A DNA stretch of 64,000 nucleotides from assembly GCF_003853705.1 (NCBI RefSeq), contig NZ_QTQI01000006.1, positions 1 through 64,000 on the forward strand, read 5' to 3'. The translations under genes and the position numbers were made by a program. Source of the DNA: Burkholderia sp. Bp8992 (lineage in GTDB: Bacteria; Pseudomonadota; Gammaproteobacteria; Burkholderiales; Burkholderiaceae). The notes beneath the pieces were generated by a model. The model searched no databases and was not told where the DNA came from. It saw nothing but the letters and a program-made list of their open reading frames with translations. This document shows, piece by piece, positions 48,957-57,916 of this stretch (position 1 is the first letter of the stretch; the number at the start of each line of letters is the position of its first letter).

Positions 48957-49790
48957 ATGCTCTCGAAACTCACCCGCTGGCTCGACGACCGTCGCCGCGA
49001 CCGCGCGCTGCGCAGCCACCCGATCTCCGACGCGCTGTGGCAGGACACCGTCGAGCGCCTGCCGTTCCTCGCGGCGCTCGCGCCCGACGCGCTCGGCCGG
49101 CTGCGCAACCTGACGAGCCTGTTCGTCGCGAAGAAGTCGTTCTCGACCGCGCACGGGCTCGAACTGACCGACGAGATGATCGTCGCGATCGCCGCGCAGG
49201 CCTGCCTCCCCGTGCTGAATCTCGACCTGTCGCTGTACGACGGCTGGGTCGGCGTCGTCGTGTATCCGGGCGAATTCGTGATCCGCAAGACCGTGCAGGA
49301 CGAGGACGGCGTCGTCCACGAGGTCGAGCAGGACGCGAGCGGCGAGGCCTGGGAAGGCGGCCCGGTGATCCTGTCGTGGGAAGACGCGCAGATGACGGAC
49401 GGCCGGGACGCGTACAACGTCGTGATCCACGAATTCGCGCACAAGATCGACATGGTCAACGGCGCCGCCGACGGCTATCCGCCCCTGTTTCGCCGCTGGC
49501 ACGCGCCGCACCTCGACGCGCAGGCGTGGGCCGACGTGTTCGAACATGCGTACGACCAGTTCTGCGCACGCGTCGACGCGGTGCCGGACCGTGCGTGGGC
49601 GCGCTTCGAGCGGGATTCGCTGATCGATCCGTATGCGGCCGACCACCCGTCGGAATTCTTCGCGGTATGCAGCGAGGCGCTGTTCGTCCGGCCGAAAGCG
49701 TTCGAGTCCGAATTTCCGGAGCTGTACCGGCTGCTCGCGCGCTATTACCGGCAGGATCCGGCCGGTACCGGCGCGCTCGACGCACCATGA
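48957..49790 (+). CDS. mtfA: MtfA-like zinc metallopeptidase (M90 family)
   Basis: A 277-residue cytosolic peptidase of the MtfA family. The zinc motif is VIHEFAHKID (HExxH) at residues 156-165, and the downstream acidic ligand region is HPSEFFAVCSEALF. E. coli MtfA binds the glucose repressor Mlc and so influences the PTS; whether that holds here is unknown, since Burkholderia differ in sugar control. The N-terminal stretch RRRDRALRSHPISDALWQ is typical. It starts 38 bases after the MFS gene. Confidence 0.88.
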   Translation: MLSKLTRWLDDRRRDRALRSHPISDALWQDTVERLPFLAALAPDALGRLRNLTSLFVAKKSFSTAHGLELTDEMIVAIAAQACLPVLNLDLSLYDGWVGVVVYPGEFVIRKTVQDEDGVVHEVEQDASGEAWEGGPVILSWEDAQMTDGRDAYNVVIHEFAHKIDMVNGAADGYPPLFRRWHAPHLDAQAWADVFEHAYDQFCARVDAVPDRAWARFERDSLIDPYAADHPSEFFAVCSEALFVRPKAFESEFPELYRLLARYYRQDPAGTGALDAP

Positions 49791-49948
49791 AAATTATTCG
49801 TCAACCATCTGATTTTCTGGCATAATCGCCGTTTTTCGACCTTAGGCAAGTGGCTCGCGCCGGGCTTGGCGTCCTCCGGTATTGCGCAATGTGCGCCAAC
49901 CGGTACGGCAAGCGGCGGGTTGGCTACCGCTCTCACCAAGGAAAGACC

Positions 49949-50209
49949 ATGAAAGAAGGCATCCACCCGAACTACCGCGAAGTCGTCTTCCAAGACATGT
50001 CGAACGGCTTCAAGTTCATCACGCGCTCGACGATCCAGACGCGCGAAAACATCGAACTCGACGGCAAGACCTACCCGCTCGCCAAGATCGAAGTGTCGTC
50101 GGAATCGCACTCGTTCTACACGGGTCAGCAAAAGATCATGGACACGGCCGGCCGTGTCGAGAAGTTCAAGAACAAGTTCGGCGTCCGCGCCAACGGCAAG
50201 GCGAAGTAA
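49949..50209 (+). CDS. rpmE2: Ribosomal protein L31, type B (zinc-free form)
   Basis: An 86-residue large-subunit protein. [21 protein letters not shown] and [19 protein letters not shown] are the hallmarks of type B L31. It has no cysteines, so it cannot bind the zinc that the C+ form holds. In several bacteria the zinc-free form replaces the zinc form under zinc shortage; no Zur site is obvious upstream here. AAGGAAAG lies 5-9 bases before the ATG. A terminator follows at 50253. Confidence 0.96.
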   Translation: MKEGIHPNYREVVFQDMSNGFKFITRSTIQTRENIELDGKTYPLAKIEVSSESHSFYTGQQKIMDTAGRVEKFKNKFGVRANGKAK

Positions 50210-50252
50210 GCTTCGCACCGCATCCGGTGGCTGCAACGCACCGGTATCGCAC

Positions 50253-50280
50253 AAAAGGGCAGCCCAGGCTGCCCTTTTTT
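50253..50280 (+). terminator. Intrinsic terminator after rpmE2
   Basis: The 8-bp stem GGGCAGCC / GGCTGCCC with a CA loop is preceded by A residues and followed by six T residues. Confidence 0.92.
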
Positions 50281-50428
50281 GTCTCTGCTCGCCCGGAAAC
50301 GGCCGGCCGGCGTCCGGGCATCGACCTGACGCGCCAGCGCCGGCGCGTCTACAATGCCGGATGCTCGAAACCGGCTCGTCCGCGCGCGACCGCGCCGGAC
50401 GCCCGCCCATAACAAAACGCTCATCTGC

Positions 50429-52186
50429 ATGAAGCCTGTCGTCCGTCTCACCGCCTCCGCCACGCGTGCGCTACCGCGCTGGCTGCTGCTCACGCTCTGC
50501 CTCGTCTACGCGGCGTTCGGCCTGTTCGGCCGCGACCCGTGGAAGAACGAGGACGCGGCGGGCTTCGGCGTGATGTGGACGATGGCCAAGGGCGGCTGGC
50601 ACGACTGGCTGCTGCCGAACCTGGTCGGCAAGTTCATCACGACCGACGGGCCGCTCGGCTACTGGCTCGGCGCACTGTCGATCCGCGGCCTCGGCCCGTG
50701 GGTCGATGCCAGCAACGCGTCGCGTGTCGATACGGGCGTGCTGTTCTGCGTCGCGTGCGCATTCGTCTGGTACGCGGCCTACCTGCTCGGCCGGCGCGCC
50801 GAGGTCCAGCCGTTCAAATACGCATTCGGCGGCGAACCGGAGCCGCGCGACTACGGCCGCACGCTCGCCGACGGCGCGCTGCTGGTGCTGGTCGCGTGCT
50901 TCGGCCTCGCGGAACGCGGCCATGAAACGACGCCGCAGCTCGCGCAGTTCGCGTGGATCGCGATGCTCGTATACGGGATCGTGCGCGGCATCGACAAGCC
51001 GCTGCAGGGCGCGCTGTGGTGGGGCCTCGCGATCGGCCTCGTCGGGCTGTCCGGCAATCCCGTGCTGGTCGTCGCGCTGCTCGCCGGCACGGCCGCGCTG
51101 TGGCTCGTCACACCCGAGATGCGCAACCTGCGCCTGCCGCTGATCGGCGTGCCGCTCGCGGCCGCGATCTTCGCACTGTGGCCGATCGCCGCCTTCGTCG
51201 CGGCACCCGACGACGCCGCCTGGTTCTTCAACCAGTGGATCCACGGCAGCCTGATGCGCTTTTCGGGCCCGCCGACGGCCGTGCTCGGCTATGCAGCGAA
51301 GAACCTGCCGCTGTTCACGTGGCCCGCGTGGCCGCTCGCGATCTGGGCCTGGTGGAGCTGGGCCGGCATGCGCCGCCGCGCGCACATCGCGATTCCGCTG
51401 TCGGTTGCGGTGCCGCTCGTCGCACTCGTGATCCTGCAGAGCCAGCAGTCGAACCGCATGTACATGCTGCTGATGCCGCCGCTCGCGGTGCTCGCGACGT
51501 TCGCGCTGCCGACCCTCAAGCGCGGCGCGATCAACGCGATCGACTGGTTCGCGGTGCTGAGTTTCACGATCCTCGGCACCTTCGTGTGGCTCGTCTGGCT
51601 CGCGTCGCTCACCGGCTTCCCGCATCCGCTCGCACGCAACCTCGCGCGCCTCGTGCCCGGCTACGAGCCGCATTTCAAGATCCTGTCGTTCATCTGCGCG
51701 GTGATCGTCACGGTGTGCTGGTGCTTTCTCGTGCGCTGGCGCATCTCGCGACAGCCGAAGGTGTTGTGGCGCAGCGTCGTGCTGTCCGGCGCCGGCACCA
51801 CGCTGATGTGGGTGCTGCTGATGACGCTGTGGCTGCCGATCGTCAACTACGGCCGGACCTATCGCGATGTCGCGCAACAGATCGCCGTACACCTGCCGTC
51901 CGACTACGAATGCATCTCGCCCGTGCGGCTCGGCGATGCGCAGATCGCGACCTTCGCGTACTTCGGCAACATGCATTTCGATTTCTCCGGCGACTGCGAC
52001 GTGATCCTGCGCCAGGACCGCGCCGACTTCGGCGAGCCGAGCGCGATGTCGCAATACGTGTGGCGTCTCGTGTGGGAAGGCCGCCGCGTCGCCGACCGTG
52101 ACGAACGCTTCCGCCTGTACGAGCGCATCGAACGGCCGAAGACGCCCGTCAAGAAGCGCCCGCCGCGCCGCCAGGCGGCCGATTGA
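50429..52186 (+). CDS. Membrane glycosyltransferase, GT39/ArnT-like (GT-C fold)
   Basis: A 585-residue integral membrane protein with about 12 hydrophobic segments. The first non-cytoplasmic loop contains an acidic pair (DPWKNEDAAGFGVMW), as in GT-C enzymes that use a lipid-linked sugar. The TDGPLGYWLGAL stretch resembles the PMT_2/ArnT group. The C-terminus is a soluble domain ending in a Lys/Arg/Pro-rich tail. ArnT-like enzymes add aminoarabinose to lipid A, and others glycosylate proteins; which applies here is not decided. It overlaps the MATE gene's start region, so the two are co-translated. Confidence 0.78.
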   Translation: MKPVVRLTASATRALPRWLLLTLCLVYAAFGLFGRDPWKNEDAAGFGVMWTMAKGGWHDWLLPNLVGKFITTDGPLGYWLGALSIRGLGPWVDASNASRVDTGVLFCVACAFVWYAAYLLGRRAEVQPFKYAFGGEPEPRDYGRTLADGALLVLVACFGLAERGHETTPQLAQFAWIAMLVYGIVRGIDKPLQGALWWGLAIGLVGLSGNPVLVVALLAGTAALWLVTPEMRNLRLPLIGVPLAAAIFALWPIAAFVAAPDDAAWFFNQWIHGSLMRFSGPPTAVLGYAAKNLPLFTWPAWPLAIWAWWSWAGMRRRAHIAIPLSVAVPLVALVILQSQQSNRMYMLLMPPLAVLATFALPTLKRGAINAIDWFAVLSFTILGTFVWLVWLASLTGFPHPLARNLARLVPGYEPHFKILSFICAVIVTVCWCFLVRWRISRQPKVLWRSVVLSGAGTTLMWVLLMTLWLPIVNYGRTYRDVAQQIAVHLPSDYECISPVRLGDAQIATFAYFGNMHFDFSGDCDVILRQDRADFGEPSAMSQYVWRLVWEGRRVADRDERFRLYERIERPKTPVKKRPPRRQAAD

Positions 52187-52188
52187 CG

Positions 52189-53553
52189 ATGTTCGGCGAC
52201 ATCCGCCGGATCGTCGGTCTCGCGTGGCCGGTGCTCGTCGGCCAGCTCGCGATCATCGCATTCGGCGTGATCGACACCGCGATGGTCGGCCGCTACTCGG
52301 CCGTCGATCTCGCCGCGCTCGGGCTCGGCTCGTCGATCTACGTGTCGATCTATATCGGCCTGACGGGCATCCTGTCCGCGCTGCAGCCGATCACCGGGCA
52401 GCTGTACGGCGCGCGGCGCTATGCCGAAATCGGCGAGGAAGTCCGCCAGGCGCTGTGGCTCGCGCTGCTGCTCGCGATTCCCGGCTTCCTGCTGCTGCAC
52501 TTTCCCGAGCCGCTGCTGCGCGTCGCGCACGCGCCCGCCGCGCTGCACGACCGCACCGTCGACTACCTGCGCATCCTGTCGTACGGGCTGCCCGCGAGCC
52601 TCGTCTTCCGCATCTACAACGCACTGACCAACGCAGCCGGCAAGCCGCGGCTCGCGATGATCCTGCAGATCGGCGCGCTGCTGCTCAAGTTTCCGCTCAA
52701 CGTGTGGTTCATCTTCGGCGGGTTCGGCGTACCGGCCCTCGGCGGCCCGGGCTGCGGGCTCGCCAGCACGCTGATCAACTGGGCGCTCGCGCTGATCGGC
52801 TACACGCTGCTCGCGAAGCTCGACGTGTTCGCGCCGCTCGCGATCTTCTCGCGCTTCTGCTGGCCCGTCTGGGAACGCCAGAAGGCGATCCTGAAACTCG
52901 GCGTGCCGATGGGCCTGTCGTACCTGATCGAGGTGACGTCGTACACGTGCATGGCGCTGTTCATCGCGCAGTTCGGCACGACGTCGCTCGCCGGTCACCA
53001 GATCGCCGGCAACATCGGCGCAGTGCTGTACATGACGCCGCTGTCGATCGGCGTGGCGGCATCGACGCTGGTCGCGCGCGCGCTCGGCGCCGGACGTCCG
53101 GAAGAAGCGCGGCTGCTCGGCCGGCACAGCGTGATGTTCGCGTGCGGCGTGGCCGCCGCCTACGGCGTGCTCGTGTTCGCGCTGCGCCCACTGATCATCG
53201 GCGGCTATACGCCGAACCCGGACGTCGCCGCGGCCGCGATGCCGCTCGTCGCGATCGTCGCGTGCTACCACTGCTTCGATGCGCTGCAGGTCACGTCGGC
53301 GTTCGTGCTGCGTGCGTACAAGGTGGCCGTCGTGCCGACCGTGATCTATGCCGTCGCGCTGTGGGGCGTCGGCCTCAGCGGCGGCTACGTGCTCGGCTTC
53401 GACGTCGGCGGCATCGCCCCCGCGTGGCTGACGGGCGCGCGCGGCTTCTGGTTCGCGAACACGGTCAGCCTGATGCTCGCGGGCGCAGGGCTCGTGCTGT
53501 ACCTGCGTCGCGTGAGCCGCGCGCACGCCTCCGCCACCTCCGCCACCGCCTGA
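52189..53553 (+). CDS. MATE-family multidrug efflux protein
   Basis: A 454-residue exporter with 12 predicted helices in two related halves. Signature stretches are LAWPVLVGQLAIIAFGVIDTAMVGRYSAVDLAALGLG in the first half and LGVPMGLSYLIEVTSYTCMALF with AGHQIAGNIGAVLYMTPLSIGVAASTLVARALGAG in the second. This is the DinF/NorM superfamily. It probably uses a sodium or proton gradient to expel cationic compounds. The ATG at 52189 lies 2 bases after the glycosyltransferase stop; a TTG at 52183 is possible. It converges on lipA with 11 bases between. Confidence 0.92.
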   Translation: MFGDIRRIVGLAWPVLVGQLAIIAFGVIDTAMVGRYSAVDLAALGLGSSIYVSIYIGLTGILSALQPITGQLYGARRYAEIGEEVRQALWLALLLAIPGFLLLHFPEPLLRVAHAPAALHDRTVDYLRILSYGLPASLVFRIYNALTNAAGKPRLAMILQIGALLLKFPLNVWFIFGGFGVPALGGPGCGLASTLINWALALIGYTLLAKLDVFAPLAIFSRFCWPVWERQKAILKLGVPMGLSYLIEVTSYTCMALFIAQFGTTSLAGHQIAGNIGAVLYMTPLSIGVAASTLVARALGAGRPEEARLLGRHSVMFACGVAAAYGVLVFALRPLIIGGYTPNPDVAAAAMPLVAIVACYHCFDALQVTSAFVLRAYKVAVVPTVIYAVALWGVGLSGGYVLGFDVGGIAPAWLTGARGFWFANTVSLMLAGAGLVLYLRRVSRAHASATSATA

Positions 53554-53564
53554 CGCACGGCCCG

Positions 53565-54530
53565 CTACGCGTCCTCCAGCACGTCGGCCGCGTGATACGA
53601 CGACCGCACGAGCGGGCCGGCGACGACTTCCCTGAAGCCGAGTTCGAGTGCCTCGTCGCGCCACGCGGCGAACGCCTCCGGGCTCACGTAGCGTCGCACC
53701 GGCAAATGGTGCGCCGACGGCGCGAGGTACTGGCCGAGCGTCAGCACGTCGACGTCGTGCGCGCGCAGGTCGCGCAACGTGTCGCGCAGTTCGTCGTCGC
53801 GCTCGCCGAGCCCGAGCATCAACCCCGATTTCGTCACCAGCCCCGGCCGTGCCTGCTTCGCCTGCGCGAGCAATTCAAGCGAACCGCGATAGTCGGCGCC
53901 CGGCCGCGCCGCGCGATACAGCGACGGCACCGTCTCGATGTTGTGGTTGAACACGTCCGGCCAGGCCGCAGACAGCGCATCGAGCGCACGCGTCACGCGA
54001 CCGCGGAAGTCCGGCGTCAGGACTTCGACGCCGATGCCGGGCACGCTCGCGCGCACCGCCGCGATGCACGCGGCGAAATGCGCGGCGCCGCCGTCGCGCA
54101 GGTCGTCGCGGTCGACCGACGTGATCACGACGTAGCGCAGCCCGAGCGCCGCGGCCGCGCCGGCCAGCCGCGCGGGCTCGTCGGGATCGAGCGGATCGGG
54201 GCGGCCGTGCGCGACATCGCAGAACGGGCAGCGCCGCGTGCACAGGCCGCCCATGATCATGAAGGTCGCGGTGCGCTGCGCGAAGCATTCGCCGATGTTC
54301 GGACACATCGCCTCCTCGCAGACGGAATGCAGCCGATGCTCGCGCAGCACGGCGGCCATGTCGGCCACCGCCGCGCTCATCATCGGCCGCGCGCGCAGCC
54401 ACGGCGGCTTCGGCAGCGCCGCGCCGGCCGCGGGCTCGACGCGCACCGGAATGCGCGCGAGCTTGTCGCGGCTGCGCGCGCCCGGCTGGCCGAGCGCCGT
54501 GAGGCTGGGTCGTTCGAGCGCGGCGGCCAT
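53565..54530 (-). CDS. lipA: Lipoyl synthase (acetoin-cluster copy)
   Basis: A radical-SAM enzyme that inserts two sulfur atoms into octanoyl groups on E2 or H proteins. The auxiliary-cluster motif is Cys71, Cys76, Cys82 ([12 protein letters not shown]). The radical-SAM motif is Cys97, Cys101, Cys104 (CTRRCPFC), and the C-terminal SSYHA serine is at about 310. All essential residues are present in 321 residues. It is the last gene of the aco operon, with 2 bases after acoC. A second, housekeeping lipA normally lies beside lipB elsewhere in Burkholderia genomes, so this one is probably dedicated to the acetoin dehydrogenase E2. Confidence 0.93.
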   Translation of the reverse strand: MAAALERPSLTALGQPGARSRDKLARIPVRVEPAAGAALPKPPWLRARPMMSAAVADMAAVLREHRLHSVCEEAMCPNIGECFAQRTATFMIMGGLCTRRCPFCDVAHGRPDPLDPDEPARLAGAAAALGLRYVVITSVDRDDLRDGGAAHFAACIAAVRASVPGIGVEVLTPDFRGRVTRALDALSAAWPDVFNHNIETVPSLYRAARPGADYRGSLELLAQAKQARPGLVTKSGLMLGLGERDDELRDTLRDLRAHDVDVLTLGQYLAPSAHHLPVRRYVSPEAFAAWRDEALELGFREVVAGPLVRSSYHAADVLEDA

Positions 54531-54532
54531 CG

Positions 54533-55648
54533 TCAGTCTCCGAGAAACGCGACGATCAGGCGGTTCACGTCGGCGGCCGCTTCCATCTGCACCATGTGCC
54601 CGCTGCCGGCGATCACCTCGGCCCGCACGCCGTCGGGCAAGCCCTGCGCATGCTGCGCGGGGATCACCTGGTCGTGCTCGCCCCAGATCACGAGCGTGCG
54701 CGGCGCGAGCGTCGCGAGCCGGTCGCGGAACACGCGCCGCTGTGCCGCCCCGTCGAACGCGGCGTTCGCGATCTTCTCCAGCGCGGCCTGCACGCCCTCG
54801 AGCCGCTTGTACTTGACGAGATCCTCGACGAGCTGCCGCGTCACCAGCGCGTTGTCCGCGAACAGCGCGCCGAGGTGCGGCTTCAGCGTGTTGCGGCTGT
54901 TGCCGGCGACGAAACCGTCGATGTACGCACGGTTGATGTCGGTGCCGAGCCCCGCGCTCGCGATCAGCGTCAGCGACGCGACGCGTTGCGGTGCGCGCTC
55001 GGCTGCGGCCATCGCAACCGCGCCGCCCATCGAATGGCCGATCAGGTGCGCGCGCTCGATGTGCTGCGCGTCGAGCAACGCGAGCACCGCATCGGCGAGT
55101 TCGTCGAGGCTGCCCGTATCGACCGCCTTGCCCGATTCGCCGTGCCCAGGCAGGTCGAGCGCCCACACCGGCCGGTGCGCGGCGAGGTCCGCGTGATTGA
55201 ACAGCCAGTTGTTCAGGTCGCCGCCGAAGCCGTGGATCAGCACGGCCGGTGTGCCCGTGCCGTCGCCGAGCTTCAGGAAGCGCATCGTGCGGCCGCCGAT
55301 CTGCGCCTTCTCGGGCTGCGGGCCCGCCGCTTCTTCGGACGCCGCGGCAGGTACGAAATCGCGCTGGAAATCGGCGATTGCCGCATCGATGTCGGCCTCG
55401 CTCGCCTCGGCTGCCGCGACGACGCCGAGCAGCGCGCCGACCGGCAGCGTCTCGCCCTCCTGCGCGACCTGTCGGCGCAGCGTGCCGTCGAACGCGCATT
55501 CGACGCCCGACGAAATCTTGTCGGTCTCGACGTCGAGCACTTCGTCACCCTTCGTCACGCGTTCGCCGATCGCCTTCAGCCAGCCATTGACCTGCCCCTG
55601 CTCCATCGACAGCCCCCACTTGGGCATCGTGATCATGTGAATCGACAT
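54533..55648 (-). CDS. acoC: Acetoin dehydrogenase E2 (dihydrolipoyllysine acetyltransferase)
   Basis: The 371-residue protein combines an N-terminal lipoyl domain (lipoyl-lysine Lys44 in [12 protein letters not shown]) with an alpha/beta-hydrolase domain. The hydrolase part has the nucleophile elbow GHSMGGA (Ser206) and His351 in GSGHMVQ. This fusion is the known form of AcoC in Cupriavidus and Pseudomonas. It differs from ordinary E2 proteins, which have a chloramphenicol-acetyltransferase-like core. It would take the acetyl group cleaved from acetoin and transfer it to CoA. It lies 4 bases after acoB. Confidence 0.94.
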   Translation of the reverse strand: MSIHMITMPKWGLSMEQGQVNGWLKAIGERVTKGDEVLDVETDKISSGVECAFDGTLRRQVAQEGETLPVGALLGVVAAAEASEADIDAAIADFQRDFVPAAASEEAAGPQPEKAQIGGRTMRFLKLGDGTGTPAVLIHGFGGDLNNWLFNHADLAAHRPVWALDLPGHGESGKAVDTGSLDELADAVLALLDAQHIERAHLIGHSMGGAVAMAAAERAPQRVASLTLIASAGLGTDINRAYIDGFVAGNSRNTLKPHLGALFADNALVTRQLVEDLVKYKRLEGVQAALEKIANAAFDGAAQRRVFRDRLATLAPRTLVIWGEHDQVIPAQHAQGLPDGVRAEVIAGSGHMVQMEAAADVNRLIVAFLGD

Positions 55649-55652
55649 CGTG

Positions 55653-56657
55653 TCAGCTCCTCGTCTTCAGGGCCGCCTGCGCAATCGCATCGGCGGTCGG
55701 GATGTACAGGTCTTCCAGCACGCTCGCGAACGGCGTGGGCGTATGCGGCGCGGTGACGAGCTCGATCGGCGCCTTGAGCGACCGGAACGCGCGCTGCGCG
55801 ACGAGCGCGGCGATGTCGGTCGCGATCGAGCAGCGCGGGTTCGCTTCGTCGACGACCACCACGCGCCCGGTGCGCTCCGCGCTTTCGAGAATCGTTTCCT
55901 CGTCGAGCGGCGACGTCGTGCGCAGGTCGATCACGTCGCACTGGATGCCGTCCTTCGCGAGCTTCGCGGCCGCGTCCGTCGCGAGATGCACCATCCGGCC
56001 GTACGTGACGATCGTCACGTCGTCACCGTCGCGCACGACGTTCGCCTCGCCGAACGGAATGGCATAGGATTCCTCCGGCACGTCGCCTTCACGCGTATAG
56101 AGCAGCTTGTGCTCGAGGAAGATCACGGGATCGTTGTCGCGGATCGCCTGGATCAGCAGCCCCTTTGCGTCGTACGGCGTCGCCGGGCACACGACCTTCA
56201 GCCCCGGAATGTGCGTGAACAGCGACGTGAGCATCTGCGAGTGCTGTGCGGCCGCGCGCAAGCCAGCGCCGTACATCGCGCGGATCACGACCGGCGTCAC
56301 GGCCTTGCCGCCGAACATGTAGCGGAATTTCGCGGCCTGGTTGAAGATCTGGTCGAAGCACACGCCCATGAAATCGATGAACATCAGCTCCGCGACGGGC
56401 CGCATCCCGCATGCGGCAGCTCCTACCGCCGCGCCGATGTAGCCGCCCTCGGACAGCGGCGTATCGAGCACGCGGCCCGGAAACTTGTGGAACAGCCCTT
56501 TCGTCACGCCGAGCACGCCGCCCCATGCGTCGTCCTCGCCCGGCGCACCCGCGCCGCCCGCGTTGTCCTCGCCCATCACGATCACGCTGTCGTCGCGCGC
56601 CATTTCCTGCGCGAGCGCTTCGTTGATCGCCTGCGAATAAGTGATCTTCCTTGCCAT
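55653..56657 (-). CDS. acoB: Acetoin dehydrogenase E1 component, beta subunit
   Basis: The 334-residue beta subunit of the thiamine-diphosphate-dependent E1. Family features are MARKITYSQAINEALAQEMARDDSVIVMGEDNA and RVLDTPLSEGGYIGAAVGAA with the catalytic-pocket Glu. MYGAGLRAAAQHSQ and VDEANPRCSIATDIAALV complete the pattern. It follows acoA by 54 bases and precedes acoC by 4. It could be confused with pyruvate dehydrogenase beta, but the acoA-B-C-X-R context decides for acetoin. Confidence 0.94.
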   Translation of the reverse strand: MARKITYSQAINEALAQEMARDDSVIVMGEDNAGGAGAPGEDDAWGGVLGVTKGLFHKFPGRVLDTPLSEGGYIGAAVGAAACGMRPVAELMFIDFMGVCFDQIFNQAAKFRYMFGGKAVTPVVIRAMYGAGLRAAAQHSQMLTSLFTHIPGLKVVCPATPYDAKGLLIQAIRDNDPVIFLEHKLLYTREGDVPEESYAIPFGEANVVRDGDDVTIVTYGRMVHLATDAAAKLAKDGIQCDVIDLRTTSPLDEETILESAERTGRVVVVDEANPRCSIATDIAALVAQRAFRSLKAPIELVTAPHTPTPFASVLEDLYIPTADAIAQAALKTRS

Positions 56658-56711
56658 GTCTGTCTCCTGGAATGTTCGGTTCGCCGTGCCGGTTGCGGTG
56701 TCAGGCCGCGC

Positions 56712-57695
56712 TCACGGATACGACACGTAGACGTCGGTCAGCAGGTCGGCGGCATCCGGCACCGGCGCGGCCTTCGCCTGCGCGACCGCGTCGTCGATCA
56801 GCGCCTTCACCTGCGCGTCGACCGCGCGCAGGTCGGCCGTCGTCAGCGCCTCGGCGCGCACGACGCGCGTTTCGAAATGCTTCAGGCAGTCCTTCTCGTC
56901 GCGCAGCTTCTGCACCTCGCCCGGCGCGCGGTAGGTTTGCGCATCGCCTTCGAAGTGACCGAAATAGCGCGTGAACTTCACCTCGACGAGCGTCGGGCCG
57001 CCGCCGTTGCGTGCGCGCTCCACGGCTTCGCCGAGCGCTTCGTGCACCGCGAAGAAGTCGAAGCCGTCGACGATCACGCCCGGCATCCCGAAGCCGTTCG
57101 CGCGATCCGCGATGTTGTCGGTCGCGACCGACCAGCTCGACGACGTCGCTTCCGCATAGCCGTTGTTTTCGGCGACGAAGATCGCGGGCAGCCGCCACAC
57201 CGACGCAAGGTTCATCGATTCGAAGATCACGCCCTGGTTCGACGCGCCGTCGCCGAAGAAGCACACGCCGACGCCGCCCGTCTTCCGGTGCTTCGCCGCG
57301 AGCGCCGCGCCGCATACGAGCGGGCCGCCCGCGCCGACGATCCCGTTCGCGCCGAGCATCCCCATCGACAGGTCGGCGATGTGCATCGAGCCGCCCTTGC
57401 CGTGGCAGACGCCCGTCTTCTTGCCGTAGATCTCGGCCATCATCCCGTGCACGTCGACGCCCTTCGCGATGCAATGGCCGTGGCCGCGGTGCGTGGTCGC
57501 GACGTAATCGGCGAGACCGAGGTGCAGCATCGTGCCGACCGCGGACGCCTCCTCGCCCGCGTACAGGTGAACGAAGCCGGGGATCTCGCCGGTCGCGAAT
57601 TCGACGTGCAGGCGCTCCTCGAATTCGCGGATCGTGCGCATCAGCCGGTAGGCGTCCAGCAGCGTGTCCCTGCTGAGCTGTGTCGAAGCGGTCAT
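56712..57695 (-). CDS. acoA: Acetoin dehydrogenase E1 component, alpha subunit
   Basis: The 327-residue alpha subunit binds thiamine diphosphate and cleaves acetoin to acetaldehyde plus a hydroxyethyl group. The cofactor motif is GDGASNQGVIFESMNLA ending in AENNGYA, the GDG...NN pattern. The active-site loop HRGHGHCIAKGVDVHGM is complete. The ATG at 57695 has GGAG 7 bases upstream. The gap of 82 bases in front of it contains the end of an SDR remnant (57778-57858). Confidence 0.94.
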   Translation of the reverse strand: MTASTQLSRDTLLDAYRLMRTIREFEERLHVEFATGEIPGFVHLYAGEEASAVGTMLHLGLADYVATTHRGHGHCIAKGVDVHGMMAEIYGKKTGVCHGKGGSMHIADLSMGMLGANGIVGAGGPLVCGAALAAKHRKTGGVGVCFFGDGASNQGVIFESMNLASVWRLPAIFVAENNGYAEATSSSWSVATDNIADRANGFGMPGVIVDGFDFFAVHEALGEAVERARNGGGPTLVEVKFTRYFGHFEGDAQTYRAPGEVQKLRDEKDCLKHFETRVVRAEALTTADLRAVDAQVKALIDDAVAQAKAAPVPDAADLLTDVYVSYP

Positions 57696-57777
57696 GTGTG
57701 TCTCCTGGGTAGGTCTGGTCTGACTGCGAATGCCGCCGCGGCGCTGCCGTGGCGACGGATTGCACGGCCTGCGGCCG

Positions 57778-57858
57778 TCAGTGGAACGTGAAGCCGCCGT
57801 CGACGTTCACGGCGTGGCCCGTGACGATGGCAACCGATCCCTCGACTGGGGCTGTCAT
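57778..57858 (-). pseudogene. Internally deleted short-chain dehydrogenase remnant in the aco operon
   Basis: A 26-codon frame begins with ATG at 57858, preceded by AAGGAG 8-9 bases upstream. Its first 14 residues are MTAPVEGSVAIVTG, the typical SDR start just before the Rossmann Gly-rich loop. They run directly into HAVNVDGGFTFH and a TGA stop, the typical SDR C-terminus. Everything between (about 220 residues in a normal SDR) is missing, and the frame is kept. The join lies at VTG, a tripeptide found at both ends of many SDRs, so recombination between short direct repeats is a likely cause. SDRs in aco clusters often reduce acetoin/diacetyl or oxidise butanediol. The remnant cannot be an enzyme. 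Confidence 0.8.
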
Positions 57859-57916
57859 GGCGATGTCTCCTTGATGATCGTTATGGATATCGAAATGTGC
57901 CGCGTGAAACCGGCGC

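Noticed and set aside
52098-55196. A 1032-codon plus-strand frame across the MATE gene, lipA and acoC
   Set aside because: It overlaps the MATE gene in another frame and runs antisense to lipA and acoC; its composition is Arg/Ala-rich with no motif.
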